64,000 bases of DNA, from contig NZ_JAGFNS010000002.1 in the NCBI RefSeq assembly GCF_017592555.1, positions 344,954 to 408,953 on the forward strand. Direction: 5' to 3'. The position numbers and the translations under genes are program-made. Under the pieces are notes generated by a model. It did not search any database. It saw only the letters and a program-made list of their open reading frames with translations, and had not been told where the DNA came from. The DNA comes from Actinoplanes flavus (GTDB taxonomy: Bacteria; Actinomycetota; Actinomycetes; Mycobacteriales; Micromonosporaceae). This document shows, piece by piece, positions 26,057 through 34,170 of this stretch (positions are counted from its first letter, which is position 1; every line of letters begins with the position of its first letter).

Positions 26057-26688
26057 GGCAGCATCTCCTCGGCGAGCGTCACGAGCTGTGCGGTGGCGCC
26101 GCCGAGCGAGAACTCGTTCGCCTCGGCGGCCAGGAAGTACCGGTGCAGCGGATAGTCCATGTCGAGGCCGACGCCGCCGTGCACGTGGACCGCGGTGTGC
26201 AGCACCCGGTGCCCGGCCTCGGCGGCCCAGAATCCGGCGGTCGCCACCTCGGCGGGTTCCGGCCGGCACACCGCCTGCCACAGCGCCAGCCGTAGCGCCT
26301 CCACGTCGATCCACGCGTCGGCGAGCCGCTGCGACACCGCCTGGAACGCGCCGATCGGGCGGCCGAACTGGACGCGGGTGCGGGCGTACTCGGCGGTCAT
26401 CTCCAGGGCCCGTTCGACGACGCCGAGCTGGTGGGCGGCGGTCCCGATGATCCGGGCGGCCCCCACGATCTCCTCCAGGTGGGGAACGTCGGCCGCGTGC
26501 CGCCCCAGCTCGATGAGGACGGCGCACTGCTCGGGCAGCCCGTAACCCTCACCGCCGGCCTCTTTCGGCAGTACCGCCGCCAGCACCCCGGCCTCCTCCA
26601 GGGCCGGCCACAGTGGACGGCCGGACTCGCACAGGGCCCGGGTCAGCCCGGCCAGCTCCCGCGCCTCGTCGCTCAACTCGAAGTCCAC
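26053..26688 (-). CDS. ChsE2 (FadE28)-like acyl-CoA dehydrogenase subunit, internally shortened
   Basis: A 211-residue protein starting MDFELSDEARELAG, as FadE28 does. Residues 1-~70 match the N-terminal helical domain (LPKEAGGEGYGLPEQCAVLIELGRHAADVP). The sequence then jumps directly to the C-terminal helical domain (RALEMTAEYARTRVQFGRPI, HVHGGVGLDMDYPLHRYF). From memory of FadE28 (~339 aa), about 115 residues including the whole middle beta-domain are absent, without a frame break. In M. tuberculosis, ChsE1-ChsE2 is an alpha2beta2 dehydrogenase that removes the propionyl side chain of cholesterol intermediates. GTG 26688 is chosen because AGAGGA precedes it. Whether the short subunit can hold FAD is unclear. 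Confidence 0.75.
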   Translation of the reverse strand: MDFELSDEARELAGLTRALCESGRPLWPALEEAGVLAAVLPKEAGGEGYGLPEQCAVLIELGRHAADVPHLEEIVGAARIIGTAAHQLGVVERALEMTAEYARTRVQFGRPIGAFQAVSQRLADAWIDVEALRLALWQAVCRPEPAEVATAGFWAAEAGHRVLHTAVHVHGGVGLDMDYPLHRYFLAAEANEFSLGGATAQLVTLAEEMLP

Positions 26689-26699
26689 GACCCGTCCTC

Positions 26700-27785
26700 T
26701 CAACGCCGGACCGGCAGGCCCAGCGCGCCCGCCGCGATGATGTCGCGCTGCACCTCGTTGGTCCCGCCGCCGAAGGTGAGGATCAGCGACGCCCGGTACA
26801 TGGCCTCGATCCGCCCGGCCAGCACCGCGCCGGGTTCACCGGCGCGGATCACGGCTTCCGGCCCGATCACCTCCATGAGCAGCCGGTACGCCTCGATCGC
26901 CAGTTCCGTGCCGTACACCTTCCCGGCCGACGCCCGGGTCGCCGCCGGGGTGCCCTCGGAGACGCAGACCCGCCAGTTCAAGAGCTTCAAGGCTTCGGTA
27001 CGCGCATGCACGCGCGCCAGATGCAGCCGCACCCACTCCCGTTCGATCGCCCCGGTCTGCCGCGCCCATTCGCCGACCTCCCGTAGCGCGCGTTGCAGGG
27101 GAGCGGCCGAGGTGAGCGCCACCCGTTCCCGGTTGAGCTGGTCGGTGATCAGCCGCCAGCCCTGGTTCTCCCGGCCGACCAGGGCGGAGGCCGGTACGCG
27201 TACGTCGTCGTAGTAGGTGGCGCTGGTGGAGGGCCCGGCCACGGTCCGCACCGGCGTCCAGGAGAAGCCGGGCGAGTCGGTCGGCACGATGAGGATCGAC
27301 AGTCCCTGGTGGCGGGGCGCCTCCGGGTCGGTCCGGCAGGCCAGCCACACGTAGTCGGCGTCCTCGATGAGGCTGGTCCACATCTTCTGCCCGTTGATCA
27401 CGTAGTGGTCGCCGTCGCGGACGGCCCGGGTTCGCAGGGCGGCGAGGTCGGTGCCGGCCTCGGGTTCCGAATACCCGATCGAGAAGTGGATCTCGCCCGC
27501 CTCGATCCCGGGCAGCAACTCGGCTTTCTGCCGGTCGGTGCCGTGCCGGGCGATGGTCGGCCCGACCGTGTAGAGCGTCAGGAACGGCACCTGCACCCCG
27601 GCCAGCGCCGCCTCGTCGGCGAAGATCAGCTGGTCGATCCGGGAGCGGCCCTCGACGGCGAGCCAGCCGTCGCGTCCCAGCCGCCGGACCACCTCCCGGT
27701 AGGAGGCCTCCTTCGGGAACGCCGCGAAGTACTCCCGTAACGAGGCGCGCAGCTTCTCCTGCTCCGGCGTGTATCCGACGTGCAT
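26700..27785 (-). CDS. ChsE1 (FadE29)-like acyl-CoA dehydrogenase
   Basis: A 361-residue acyl-CoA dehydrogenase. The matches to M. tuberculosis FadE29 (from memory, 387 aa) are strong: HFSIGYSEPEAGTDLAALRT, DGDHYVINGQKMWT, WRLITDQLNRERV and LTFGGGTNEVQRDIIAA. It lacks the usual WPxExGGxG loop: the sequence goes from GRDGWLAVEG straight to IDQLIF, a gap of about nine residues, and the N-terminal linker is also shorter. It should pair with the following subunit to dehydrogenate a steroid side-chain acyl-CoA. It is first in its operon, 21 bases from a large KstR palindrome. Confidence 0.85.
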   Translation of the reverse strand: MHVGYTPEQEKLRASLREYFAAFPKEASYREVVRRLGRDGWLAVEGRSRIDQLIFADEAALAGVQVPFLTLYTVGPTIARHGTDRQKAELLPGIEAGEIHFSIGYSEPEAGTDLAALRTRAVRDGDHYVINGQKMWTSLIEDADYVWLACRTDPEAPRHQGLSILIVPTDSPGFSWTPVRTVAGPSTSATYYDDVRVPASALVGRENQGWRLITDQLNRERVALTSAAPLQRALREVGEWARQTGAIEREWVRLHLARVHARTEALKLLNWRVCVSEGTPAATRASAGKVYGTELAIEAYRLLMEVIGPEAVIRAGEPGAVLAGRIEAMYRASLILTFGGGTNEVQRDIIAAGALGLPVRR

Positions 27786-27795
27786 GGCGACCTCG

Positions 27796-27829
27796 GCTCT
27801 ACTAGTAGAACAGGTTCTACTAGTAGAGC
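27796..27829. promoter_or_regulatory. KstR-type operator inside a 34-bp palindrome
   Basis: The core TAGAACAGGTTCTA (27806-27819) fits the KstR consensus. It is embedded in a perfect inverted repeat with 16-bp arms (27796-27811 and 27814-27829) around AG. It lies between the MarR gene stop and the fadE29-like start. Confidence 0.85.
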
Positions 27830-27830
27830 G

Positions 27831-28301
27831 TCATCGGTCGAGTCCGGCAAGCACCTTCTCCGCGAGGGCGCAGAACGTCGCGAGCTCCTCCGCGGTCAGC
27901 GTCGCGAACCAGCCGGCCACCGCGGCCTCGTCGCCCGCGTCGCGGCCCCGCCAATACCGCTCGCTCGCCTCGGTGGCGGTCAGCCGGCGTCGCCGCCGGT
28001 CGGCCGGATCCGGCTCGGCCCGCAGCATGCCCTTGCGCTCCAGGGCGGCGACGAGCTGAGCCACGTTCTGATGGGTGGTGCCGAGGGCGGCGGCCGCCTC
28101 GGTCAGCCCCGGCCGGTCCAGCGCCCGGACCGCGGTGAGCAGCGCGGCCTGCTGGGTGGTCAGGCCGTCGGCGCGCAGCCGGTCGTCCATCAGGTAGCGC
28201 AGGCGCTGGGCGAGCACGAGGCTGACCCGGAACGCGCGCACCGGCGGGGTGAGGCTCGACCGTGGCCCCAGATCGAAGAGGGTCTGTTCCGGCTCCGTCA
28301 T
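27831..28301 (-). CDS. MarR-family transcriptional regulator
   Basis: A 156-residue winged-helix regulator with the MarR core LTTQQAALLTAVRALDRPGLT, EAAAALGTTHQNVAQLVAALERKGMLR and the wing DPADRRRRRLTAT. ATG 28301 is chosen (MTEPEQTLFDLGP); an in-frame ATG at 28322 would overlap the divergent start. It diverges from a glycosyltransferase gene, with an AT-rich imperfect dyad over its own start. It is upstream on the same strand as the fadE operon but separated from it by the KstR palindrome. Confidence 0.85.
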   Translation of the reverse strand: MTEPEQTLFDLGPRSSLTPPVRAFRVSLVLAQRLRYLMDDRLRADGLTTQQAALLTAVRALDRPGLTEAAAALGTTHQNVAQLVAALERKGMLRAEPDPADRRRRRLTATEASERYWRGRDAGDEAAVAGWFATLTAEELATFCALAEKVLAGLDR

Positions 28302-28318
28302 ACGCAATATATTACCTA
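28301..28318. promoter_or_regulatory. AT-rich dyad, probable MarR operator/promoter
   Basis: The imperfect inverted repeat TACGCAATATATTACCTA (7 of 9 positions symmetric, centre AATATATT) spans the start region of the divergent marR and glycosyltransferase genes. Its position and shape suit autoregulation. Confidence 0.5.
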
Positions 28319-28320
28319 AC

Positions 28321-29571
28321 ATGATCTGCCTGGTGCCACACTGCGCGTACCTGTCCCAGACATCGCGCATGATCGAGATCTACCGGGCGCTGCGCGAGCG
28401 CGGCGTCACCCCGAGAGTCGCCACCCACGGCGGCACCTACGAGTCCGCGCTGCGCGCCGCCGGCATCGACTACGACATCGTCGGCCCGCGGATGGACGAC
28501 GAACGCTGCGCCCGCTTCCTGCGCGAACAGCCCAGCAGCGGGCCGGTCGGGCAGAGCGCCTACAGCGACGAGGAGCTGCGGGCGTACGTGACGGCCGAGG
28601 CGGAGTACTTCACCCGGCACGGGATCCGGACCGCGGTCACCGGCTTCACCCTGACCACCACCCTGTCCACCCGGCTCGCCGGGGTCCGCCTGGTCACCGA
28701 GCACTCGGCCAGCTGGGCGCCGCCGATGTTCGAGCGCGGCCTGCTGCCCGCGCCCAGCGGCCGCACCCTGCCGCTGCCCCGCCCGGCCCGGCGGTGGATC
28801 GCGAACGCGCTGCCCAGCCGGACCCGGTTCTACTGCGGCGGGTTCAACCGGATCGCCGCCGAACTCGGCGTGCCCGGCCTGCCCAGCGTCGCGGCCCTGC
28901 TGCTCGGCGACCTCACCCTGGTCACCGAGGCGCCCGAGGTGCTCGGCGTCCCGGCCGCCGCGATCGCGGCGTGGCGGCCCGGTCGCGGCTACCGGCCGGA
29001 GACCCGGCTGCGCTGCACCGGGCCGCTCTACGCGAAACTGCCGGTGCCGTTGCCCGCGGCGACCGGACGGTTCCTCGGCGAGCCTGGCCCGCTCGTCTAC
29101 GTGGCGATCACCTCCAGCGAGCCCGCGCTGGTCCGGGACGTGGTCGCGGCCCTGCGCCCGCTCGGCGCCCGGATCCTGGTCGCCGCCACCGTGCACGAGC
29201 TGGGCGACCTGAACGACGACCAGACGCACGTCGGCGGGGTCCTGCCGAGCCACCTCGTCATGCCCCGCGCCGATCTGGCCGTCACCGCCGGCGGCCAGGG
29301 CAGCGTGCAGACCGCGATGGCCGCCGGGACCCCGCTGCTCGGCATCCCGCTCCAGATGGAGCAGGACCTCAACCTGGCGCTGGTGGAACGCCGTGGCGCC
29401 GGCCGCTGGATCGCCCGGCGGGACGCCCACGGGGCCCGGCTCACCGCGCTCGCCGGGGCGATGCTGGGCGACGGCCGCTACCGGCGCGCGGCCGGGGAGA
29501 TCCGCGAGATCTACGACGGCATCGACGGCCCCGGCAACGCGGCCGACGCCATTCTCTGTAACACGTTCTAG
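28321..29571 (+). CDS. GT1-family glycosyltransferase (UGT/macrolide-type)
   Basis: A 416-residue GT-B enzyme. The N-terminal half starts MICLVPHCAYLSQTSRM. The C-terminal nucleotide-sugar site reads PSHLVMPRADLAVTAGGQGS, TAMAAGTPLLGIPLQMEQDLN and LVERRGAG, the pattern of GT1 enzymes that glycosylate small hydrophobic molecules, including sterols, macrolides and polyketides. The acceptor is unknown. A divergent MarR regulator suggests induction by a small molecule. Its last codons carry the KstR-type operator of fadA6. Confidence 0.85.
   Translation: MICLVPHCAYLSQTSRMIEIYRALRERGVTPRVATHGGTYESALRAAGIDYDIVGPRMDDERCARFLREQPSSGPVGQSAYSDEELRAYVTAEAEYFTRHGIRTAVTGFTLTTTLSTRLAGVRLVTEHSASWAPPMFERGLLPAPSGRTLPLPRPARRWIANALPSRTRFYCGGFNRIAAELGVPGLPSVAALLLGDLTLVTEAPEVLGVPAAAIAAWRPGRGYRPETRLRCTGPLYAKLPVPLPAATGRFLGEPGPLVYVAITSSEPALVRDVVAALRPLGARILVAATVHELGDLNDDQTHVGGVLPSHLVMPRADLAVTAGGQGSVQTAMAAGTPLLGIPLQMEQDLNLALVERRGAGRWIARRDAHGARLTALAGAMLGDGRYRRAAGEIREIYDGIDGPGNAADAILCNTF
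29557..29570. promoter_or_regulatory. KstR-type operator, fadA6
   Basis: TGTAACACGTTCTA fits TnnAACnnGTTnnA. It overlaps the glycosyltransferase stop and ends 11 bases before the fadA6 ATG, the same spacing as at fadD19. Confidence 0.8.
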
Positions 29572-29580
29572 TATCGCGGT

Positions 29581-30673
<1,093 letters not shown>

Positions 30674-30690
<17 letters not shown>

Positions 30691-31723
30691 GCCGGTCCAG
30701 GCCCTCCTCCGCCTCCTTCATGATCCGCTCGATCAGCTCGGCGCACGACGGCAGATCGTCGATCACACCGGCCACCTGACCGGCCGACATCACCCCGAAC
30801 TCCGGCCGCCCCTCGACCATCGCCTCCCGCAACAGCACCGGCGTGCCCGCCGCCATCAGCGTCTGCGCCCACGTCAGCGCACGGCCGTGCCGTGCCGCGC
30901 GCCCGGCCCGCACCAGCTCCGGCCAGGAGAGCCCGGCCAGGCGGCGGAACGCGATCGCGTGCCGGGTCGCCCTCAGCAGCGCGGTCACCCTTCCCGAGCG
31001 TTCCAGACCATCGATGTACGGGGTACGCAGCACCCGATGCGGCACCCCGTCCACCCGGGTCGTCACCACCGTCCCGGTCAGGGGCGCGTCCAGGTAGAGC
31101 CGCTTCACGCGCTCGCCCACCGGACTGTCCGACGTGAGCAGGAACCGGGTCCCCATGGCGATCCCGGCCGCCCCGAAGGCGAGAGCGGCCAGCAGCCCCC
31201 GCCCGTCGAAGAACCCGCCGGCCGCCACCACCGGAACACCGACCGCGTCCACCACCCGGGGCAGCAGCAGCGACGTCGGCACCGGGCCGGTGTGCCCGCC
31301 GCCCTCGCCGCCCTGCACCAGAACCGCGTCCACACCCCAGCCGGCCACCTTCTCGGCGTGCCGGACCGCGCCGACCGACGGCATGGTCAGCACCCCGCCG
31401 TCCGCGCACCGCCGGATCAGATCCCGGTCGGGGGCCAGCGCGAACGACGCCAGCCGCACGTTCTCCCGGATCAGCAGCTCGACCCTGGCGTGCGCGTCCG
31501 GCGCGTCCGCGCGTACGTTGACCCCGAAGTTCTGATCGGTCTTGTCCTTGATCGTGTGGATCGTGTCGCGCAGCTGCTCCAGGCTCATGGTCGCGGACGC
31601 CACGATCCCGAAACCGCCCGCCGCGGCGACCGCCGAGACCAGCCGCGCACCGGCCACGTACCCCATCCCGGTCTGCACGATCGGATGCCGGCAGCCGAGC
31701 AGCTCGGTGAGCGCGGTCCGCAT
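30674..31723 (-). CDS. ipdC: IpdC-like NADH-dependent flavin reductase
   Basis: A 349-residue FMN protein of the NMO fold with VQGGEGGGHTG, PVVAAGGFFDG and FGAAGIAMGTRFL. It is the last gene of the echA20-ipdA-ipdB-ipdC operon, the same order as Rv3550-Rv3553. In rhodococci and mycobacteria IpdC acts on 5-OH-HIC-CoA-type intermediates in steroid ring C/D breakdown, with flavin and NADH. ATG 31723 overlaps the ipdB stop (TGATG); a GTG one codon earlier is also possible. Confidence 0.9.
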
Positions 31724-32406
31724 CACGTCTCCCGCAGGCCGTGCGGATCCAGGTGCTCGCGGATCAGCTTCAGCTCCTCGTCGGACGGCTCCCGGGTCGG
31801 CGGCACCTCGTCCGGGATCGTCAGTGCGAAACCGGTCGCCGCGATCACCTCGCCGACGGTCACGCCGGGATGCACCGACCGCAGCCGCATCGACCGGTCC
31901 GGCGTCTCGAAGTCCAGCACGGCGAGATTGGTGATCACCCGGCGGATCTCGTGCGCGCCCCGGTCATGACCGATTCCGGACACCATGTCGACGCGCTCCA
32001 CGAACACCCGCGGCGAGTGCCGGGGCACCCAGTAGCTGGTGGTGTGGTTGATCGTGTTGCCGGGCGCGCCGCGTACCCCGAGCAGTTGCGACGTCGGCCG
32101 CTCCCACGGGCCCACGCAGGAGATGTTCTGATTGCCGAAGCGGTCCAGCTGGCTGGCGCCCATCATCACGTGCCGGGTCCCGGCCGCCACCATCGCGAAC
32201 ACCGCCCGGTACGGCAGCCAGCCCTCCACCTCACCGTCCCGCAGCAGCGTCGCCTCCCCGTCGGTGACCAGCAGCTCCGGCGCGAACGTGAGCTGCGCCA
32301 ACCGGGCCCCCAGCTGCGGGATCAGTCCCGCCGTGCCGGCCAGCACCGCGCCGTCGCCGCGCCACGCCTCAGCGCACGCCACCACGCAGGTCTCCGCCCG
32401 GGTCAT
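31723..32406 (-). CDS. ipdB: COCHEA-CoA hydrolase beta subunit, IpdB
   Basis: A 227-residue member of the CoA-transferase beta fold with GAGTAGLIPQLGARLAQ-like start (AGTAGLIPQLGARL), MMGASQLDRFGNQNISC and HTTSYWVPRHSPRVFVE. Together with IpdA it forms an alpha2beta2 enzyme that opens the last carbocyclic ring of steroids (COCHEA-CoA); the pair has the CoA-transferase fold but is a hydrolase. ATG 32406 overlaps the ipdA stop by ATGA. The longer frame to 32448 is not needed. Confidence 0.93.
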   Translation of the reverse strand: MTRAETCVVACAEAWRGDGAVLAGTAGLIPQLGARLAQLTFAPELLVTDGEATLLRDGEVEGWLPYRAVFAMVAAGTRHVMMGASQLDRFGNQNISCVGPWERPTSQLLGVRGAPGNTINHTTSYWVPRHSPRVFVERVDMVSGIGHDRGAHEIRRVITNLAVLDFETPDRSMRLRSVHPGVTVGEVIAATGFALTIPDEVPPTREPSDEELKLIREHLDPHGLRET

Positions 32407-33278
32407 CCGGCGACCGCCTTCTGGTAGTCGTCCATGGTCCCGCGCCATCGGGCGACCGCCTTCTGGTAATCGTCCTCGTCGCCGTCCAGGTAGCGGGCGC
32501 GGAATGTGTTCCAGTCGGCCGTCGCGTACTCCCGCTGGAACTCCTCGTCCCGGCCGTAGTCGGGGACGCAGCTGGTGAAATGCGCGCCGTGCGGGGTCTC
32601 CACGACGCCGTCGACCATCGAGCGGTTGGTCAGCAGCGTCTGCGGTGGACCGCTTCCGATCAGCTCCTCGGTGCTCAGTAGCCGCTCGCAGGAGACGAAC
32701 CGCCGCTTCGCGGCAAGACAGAAAAGATCATCGAAGTACGGGTCCGGGCCCAGGTAACGGCCGTTTCCCCCGGCGTCGACACGATTCAGATGTACGAGTG
32801 ACACGTCAATGTTGACGGCCGGCATCGCGACGAGTTCCGTGCCGTCGAGATATGGCGAGTGGACGGTCCGCAGATCCGGGTTGACCCGCATCACGTCCGA
32901 GCCGAGACCGGCCCGGATCGGCAGGAACGGCAGCCGGTTCGCGGCCGCCAGCAGTCCCCAGTAGAGCATCCCCTCGTCGTACTCGGTCAACAGGAGCGTC
33001 CCCGCGCTGCGGGCCCGCCGGAAGTGCGGCTCCAGGGGAATGCTGTCCAGTGAGACGAACCCGGTCACCACCCGTTCGACGCATCCTTCGGCGACCAGCA
33101 GCCCGACATCCGGCCCGCCGTAGGTGACCAGCGTCAGATTCCGTCTCCGGGCGCGGGCGATCGCCCTCACCAAGGCCATCGGCTTGCGGCGCGATCCCCA
33201 CCCACCGATCCCGACCGTCATCCCGTCCCGGATCTCGTCGACCACCTCCGCGATGGTCATCCGCTTGTCCACGGCCAT
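32403..33278 (-). CDS. ipdA: COCHEA-CoA hydrolase alpha subunit, IpdA
   Basis: A 291-residue CoA-transferase-fold protein with TVGIGGWGSRRKPMALVRAI, VTYGGPDVGLL, TGFVSLDSIP, LPFLPIRAGLGSDV, DPYFDDLF and GAHFTSCVPDYGRDEEFQ, matching M. tuberculosis IpdA (Rv3551) from memory. It is the catalytic partner of IpdB in steroid ring cleavage. The C-terminus carries a 42-bp duplication that repeats DDYQKAVA and adds about 11 residues beyond the expected end. ATG 33278 starts MAVDKRMTIAEVV. It lies in an operon with ipdB (ATGA overlap). Confidence 0.93.
   Translation of the reverse strand: MAVDKRMTIAEVVDEIRDGMTVGIGGWGSRRKPMALVRAIARARRRNLTLVTYGGPDVGLLVAEGCVERVVTGFVSLDSIPLEPHFRRARSAGTLLLTEYDEGMLYWGLLAAANRLPFLPIRAGLGSDVMRVNPDLRTVHSPYLDGTELVAMPAVNIDVSLVHLNRVDAGGNGRYLGPDPYFDDLFCLAAKRRFVSCERLLSTEELIGSGPPQTLLTNRSMVDGVVETPHGAHFTSCVPDYGRDEEFQREYATADWNTFRARYLDGDEDDYQKAVARWRGTMDDYQKAVAG
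32409..32475. repeat. Direct repeat at the 3' end of ipdA
   Basis: Two 25-bp copies with one mismatch (32409-32433 and 32451-32475) are spaced 42 bp apart, in frame, duplicating the DDYQKAVA tail. Confidence 0.85.
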
Positions 33279-33371
33279 CCCCCTCGCCCCGTCCTCGCGT
33301 GCCTGTGCCCTCGCCCCGTCGTCGTGTGGCTTTCGTCGCGCCGTGCTCGCGTGCCCGTCTCCGCGGGTCGC

Positions 33372-34121
33372 CTAGTCATGGGCGTCGTCTCCCTTGACGA
33401 AGGCGTCGCGGGCGCGGTCGCCGGCGCCGTCGAGGTTGAGCTCGAAGGTGAAACCCTGCTCGAAGCGGTAGGAGCGCTTCACGTCGATCGGGTCGATGCC
33501 GTTCAGTGACTCCTTGGCCCGGCGGATGACCAGCGGATCCTTGGCCGCGATCTCCTCCGCCACCCGCCGCGCGGCCCGCCGCAGCCCGGCCGGCGGCACC
33601 ACCTCCAGCACCGTCCCGAACCGGTGCAGCTCCCACGCGCCGACCCGGCGGCAGGTGTAGACCATCGTGCGCATCAGCTGCTGCGGCACGAGCCGGGCCA
33701 GGTGGGTGGCCGCGCCCAGCGCTCCACGGTCCACCTCCGGCAGGCCGAACGTGGCGTCGTCGGCGGCCACCACCAGATCGGCGTTGCCGGCCAAGCCGAC
33801 CCCGCCGCCGAGACAGAACCCGTGCACGGCCGCGATCACCGGAACCGGGCAGTCGTAGACCGCGGCGAACGCGGCCGCGCACCCCCGGTTCGCGGCGAGC
33901 AGCGCCTCGTGCCCGGCGGTCCGCTGCATCTCCTTGATGTCGACGCCCGCGCAGAACCCGCGCCCCTCCGCCGCCAGGATCACCACCCGGGTCCCCGGGT
34001 CCGCGCCCACCTCGGCGACCGCCGCGGCGAGATCGTGCCACCCGGCCGCCGGCACCGCGTTGACCGGCGGAAAGTCCAGGACGACCTCGGCGACCGTGCC
34101 GCGGTGCAGTGCGATGCCCAC
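33372..34121 (-). CDS. echA20: Enoyl-CoA hydratase/isomerase family ring hydrolase, EchA20
   Basis: A 249-residue crotonase matching M. tuberculosis EchA20 (Rv3550) almost throughout from memory: EGRGFCAGVDIKEMQRT, AAVHGFCLGGGVGLAGNAD, FGLPEVDRGALGAATHL and EQGFTFELNLDG. EchA20 cleaves a ring of HIP-derived CoA thioesters upstream of IpdAB. It heads the operon echA20-(93-bp gap)-ipdA-ipdB-ipdC. A KstR2-type site lies 14 bases upstream of its ATG, shared with the divergent SDR. Confidence 0.94.
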   Translation of the reverse strand: MGIALHRGTVAEVVLDFPPVNAVPAAGWHDLAAAVAEVGADPGTRVVILAAEGRGFCAGVDIKEMQRTAGHEALLAANRGCAAAFAAVYDCPVPVIAAVHGFCLGGGVGLAGNADLVVAADDATFGLPEVDRGALGAATHLARLVPQQLMRTMVYTCRRVGAWELHRFGTVLEVVPPAGLRRAARRVAEEIAAKDPLVIRRAKESLNGIDPIDVKRSYRFEQGFTFELNLDGAGDRARDAFVKGDDAHD

Positions 34122-34134
34122 GGCGTCGAGGCTA

Positions 34135-34148
34135 ACCTAGCGCTTGCT
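34135..34148. promoter_or_regulatory. KstR2-type operator, echA20/SDR
   Basis: ACCTAGCGCTTGCT matches AnCAAGnnCTTGnT except one base. It lies between divergent echA20 and the SDR gene and shares CGCTTGCTTGG with the other two sites. Confidence 0.75.
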
Positions 34149-34170
34149 TGGGTGGATAGCATCGACCCTC

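Noticed and set aside
31723..33278. Acetate/succinate CoA-transferase subunits
   Set aside because: Sequence and the echA20-ipdA-ipdB-ipdC order match IpdAB, which has the fold but is a ring-opening hydrolase.
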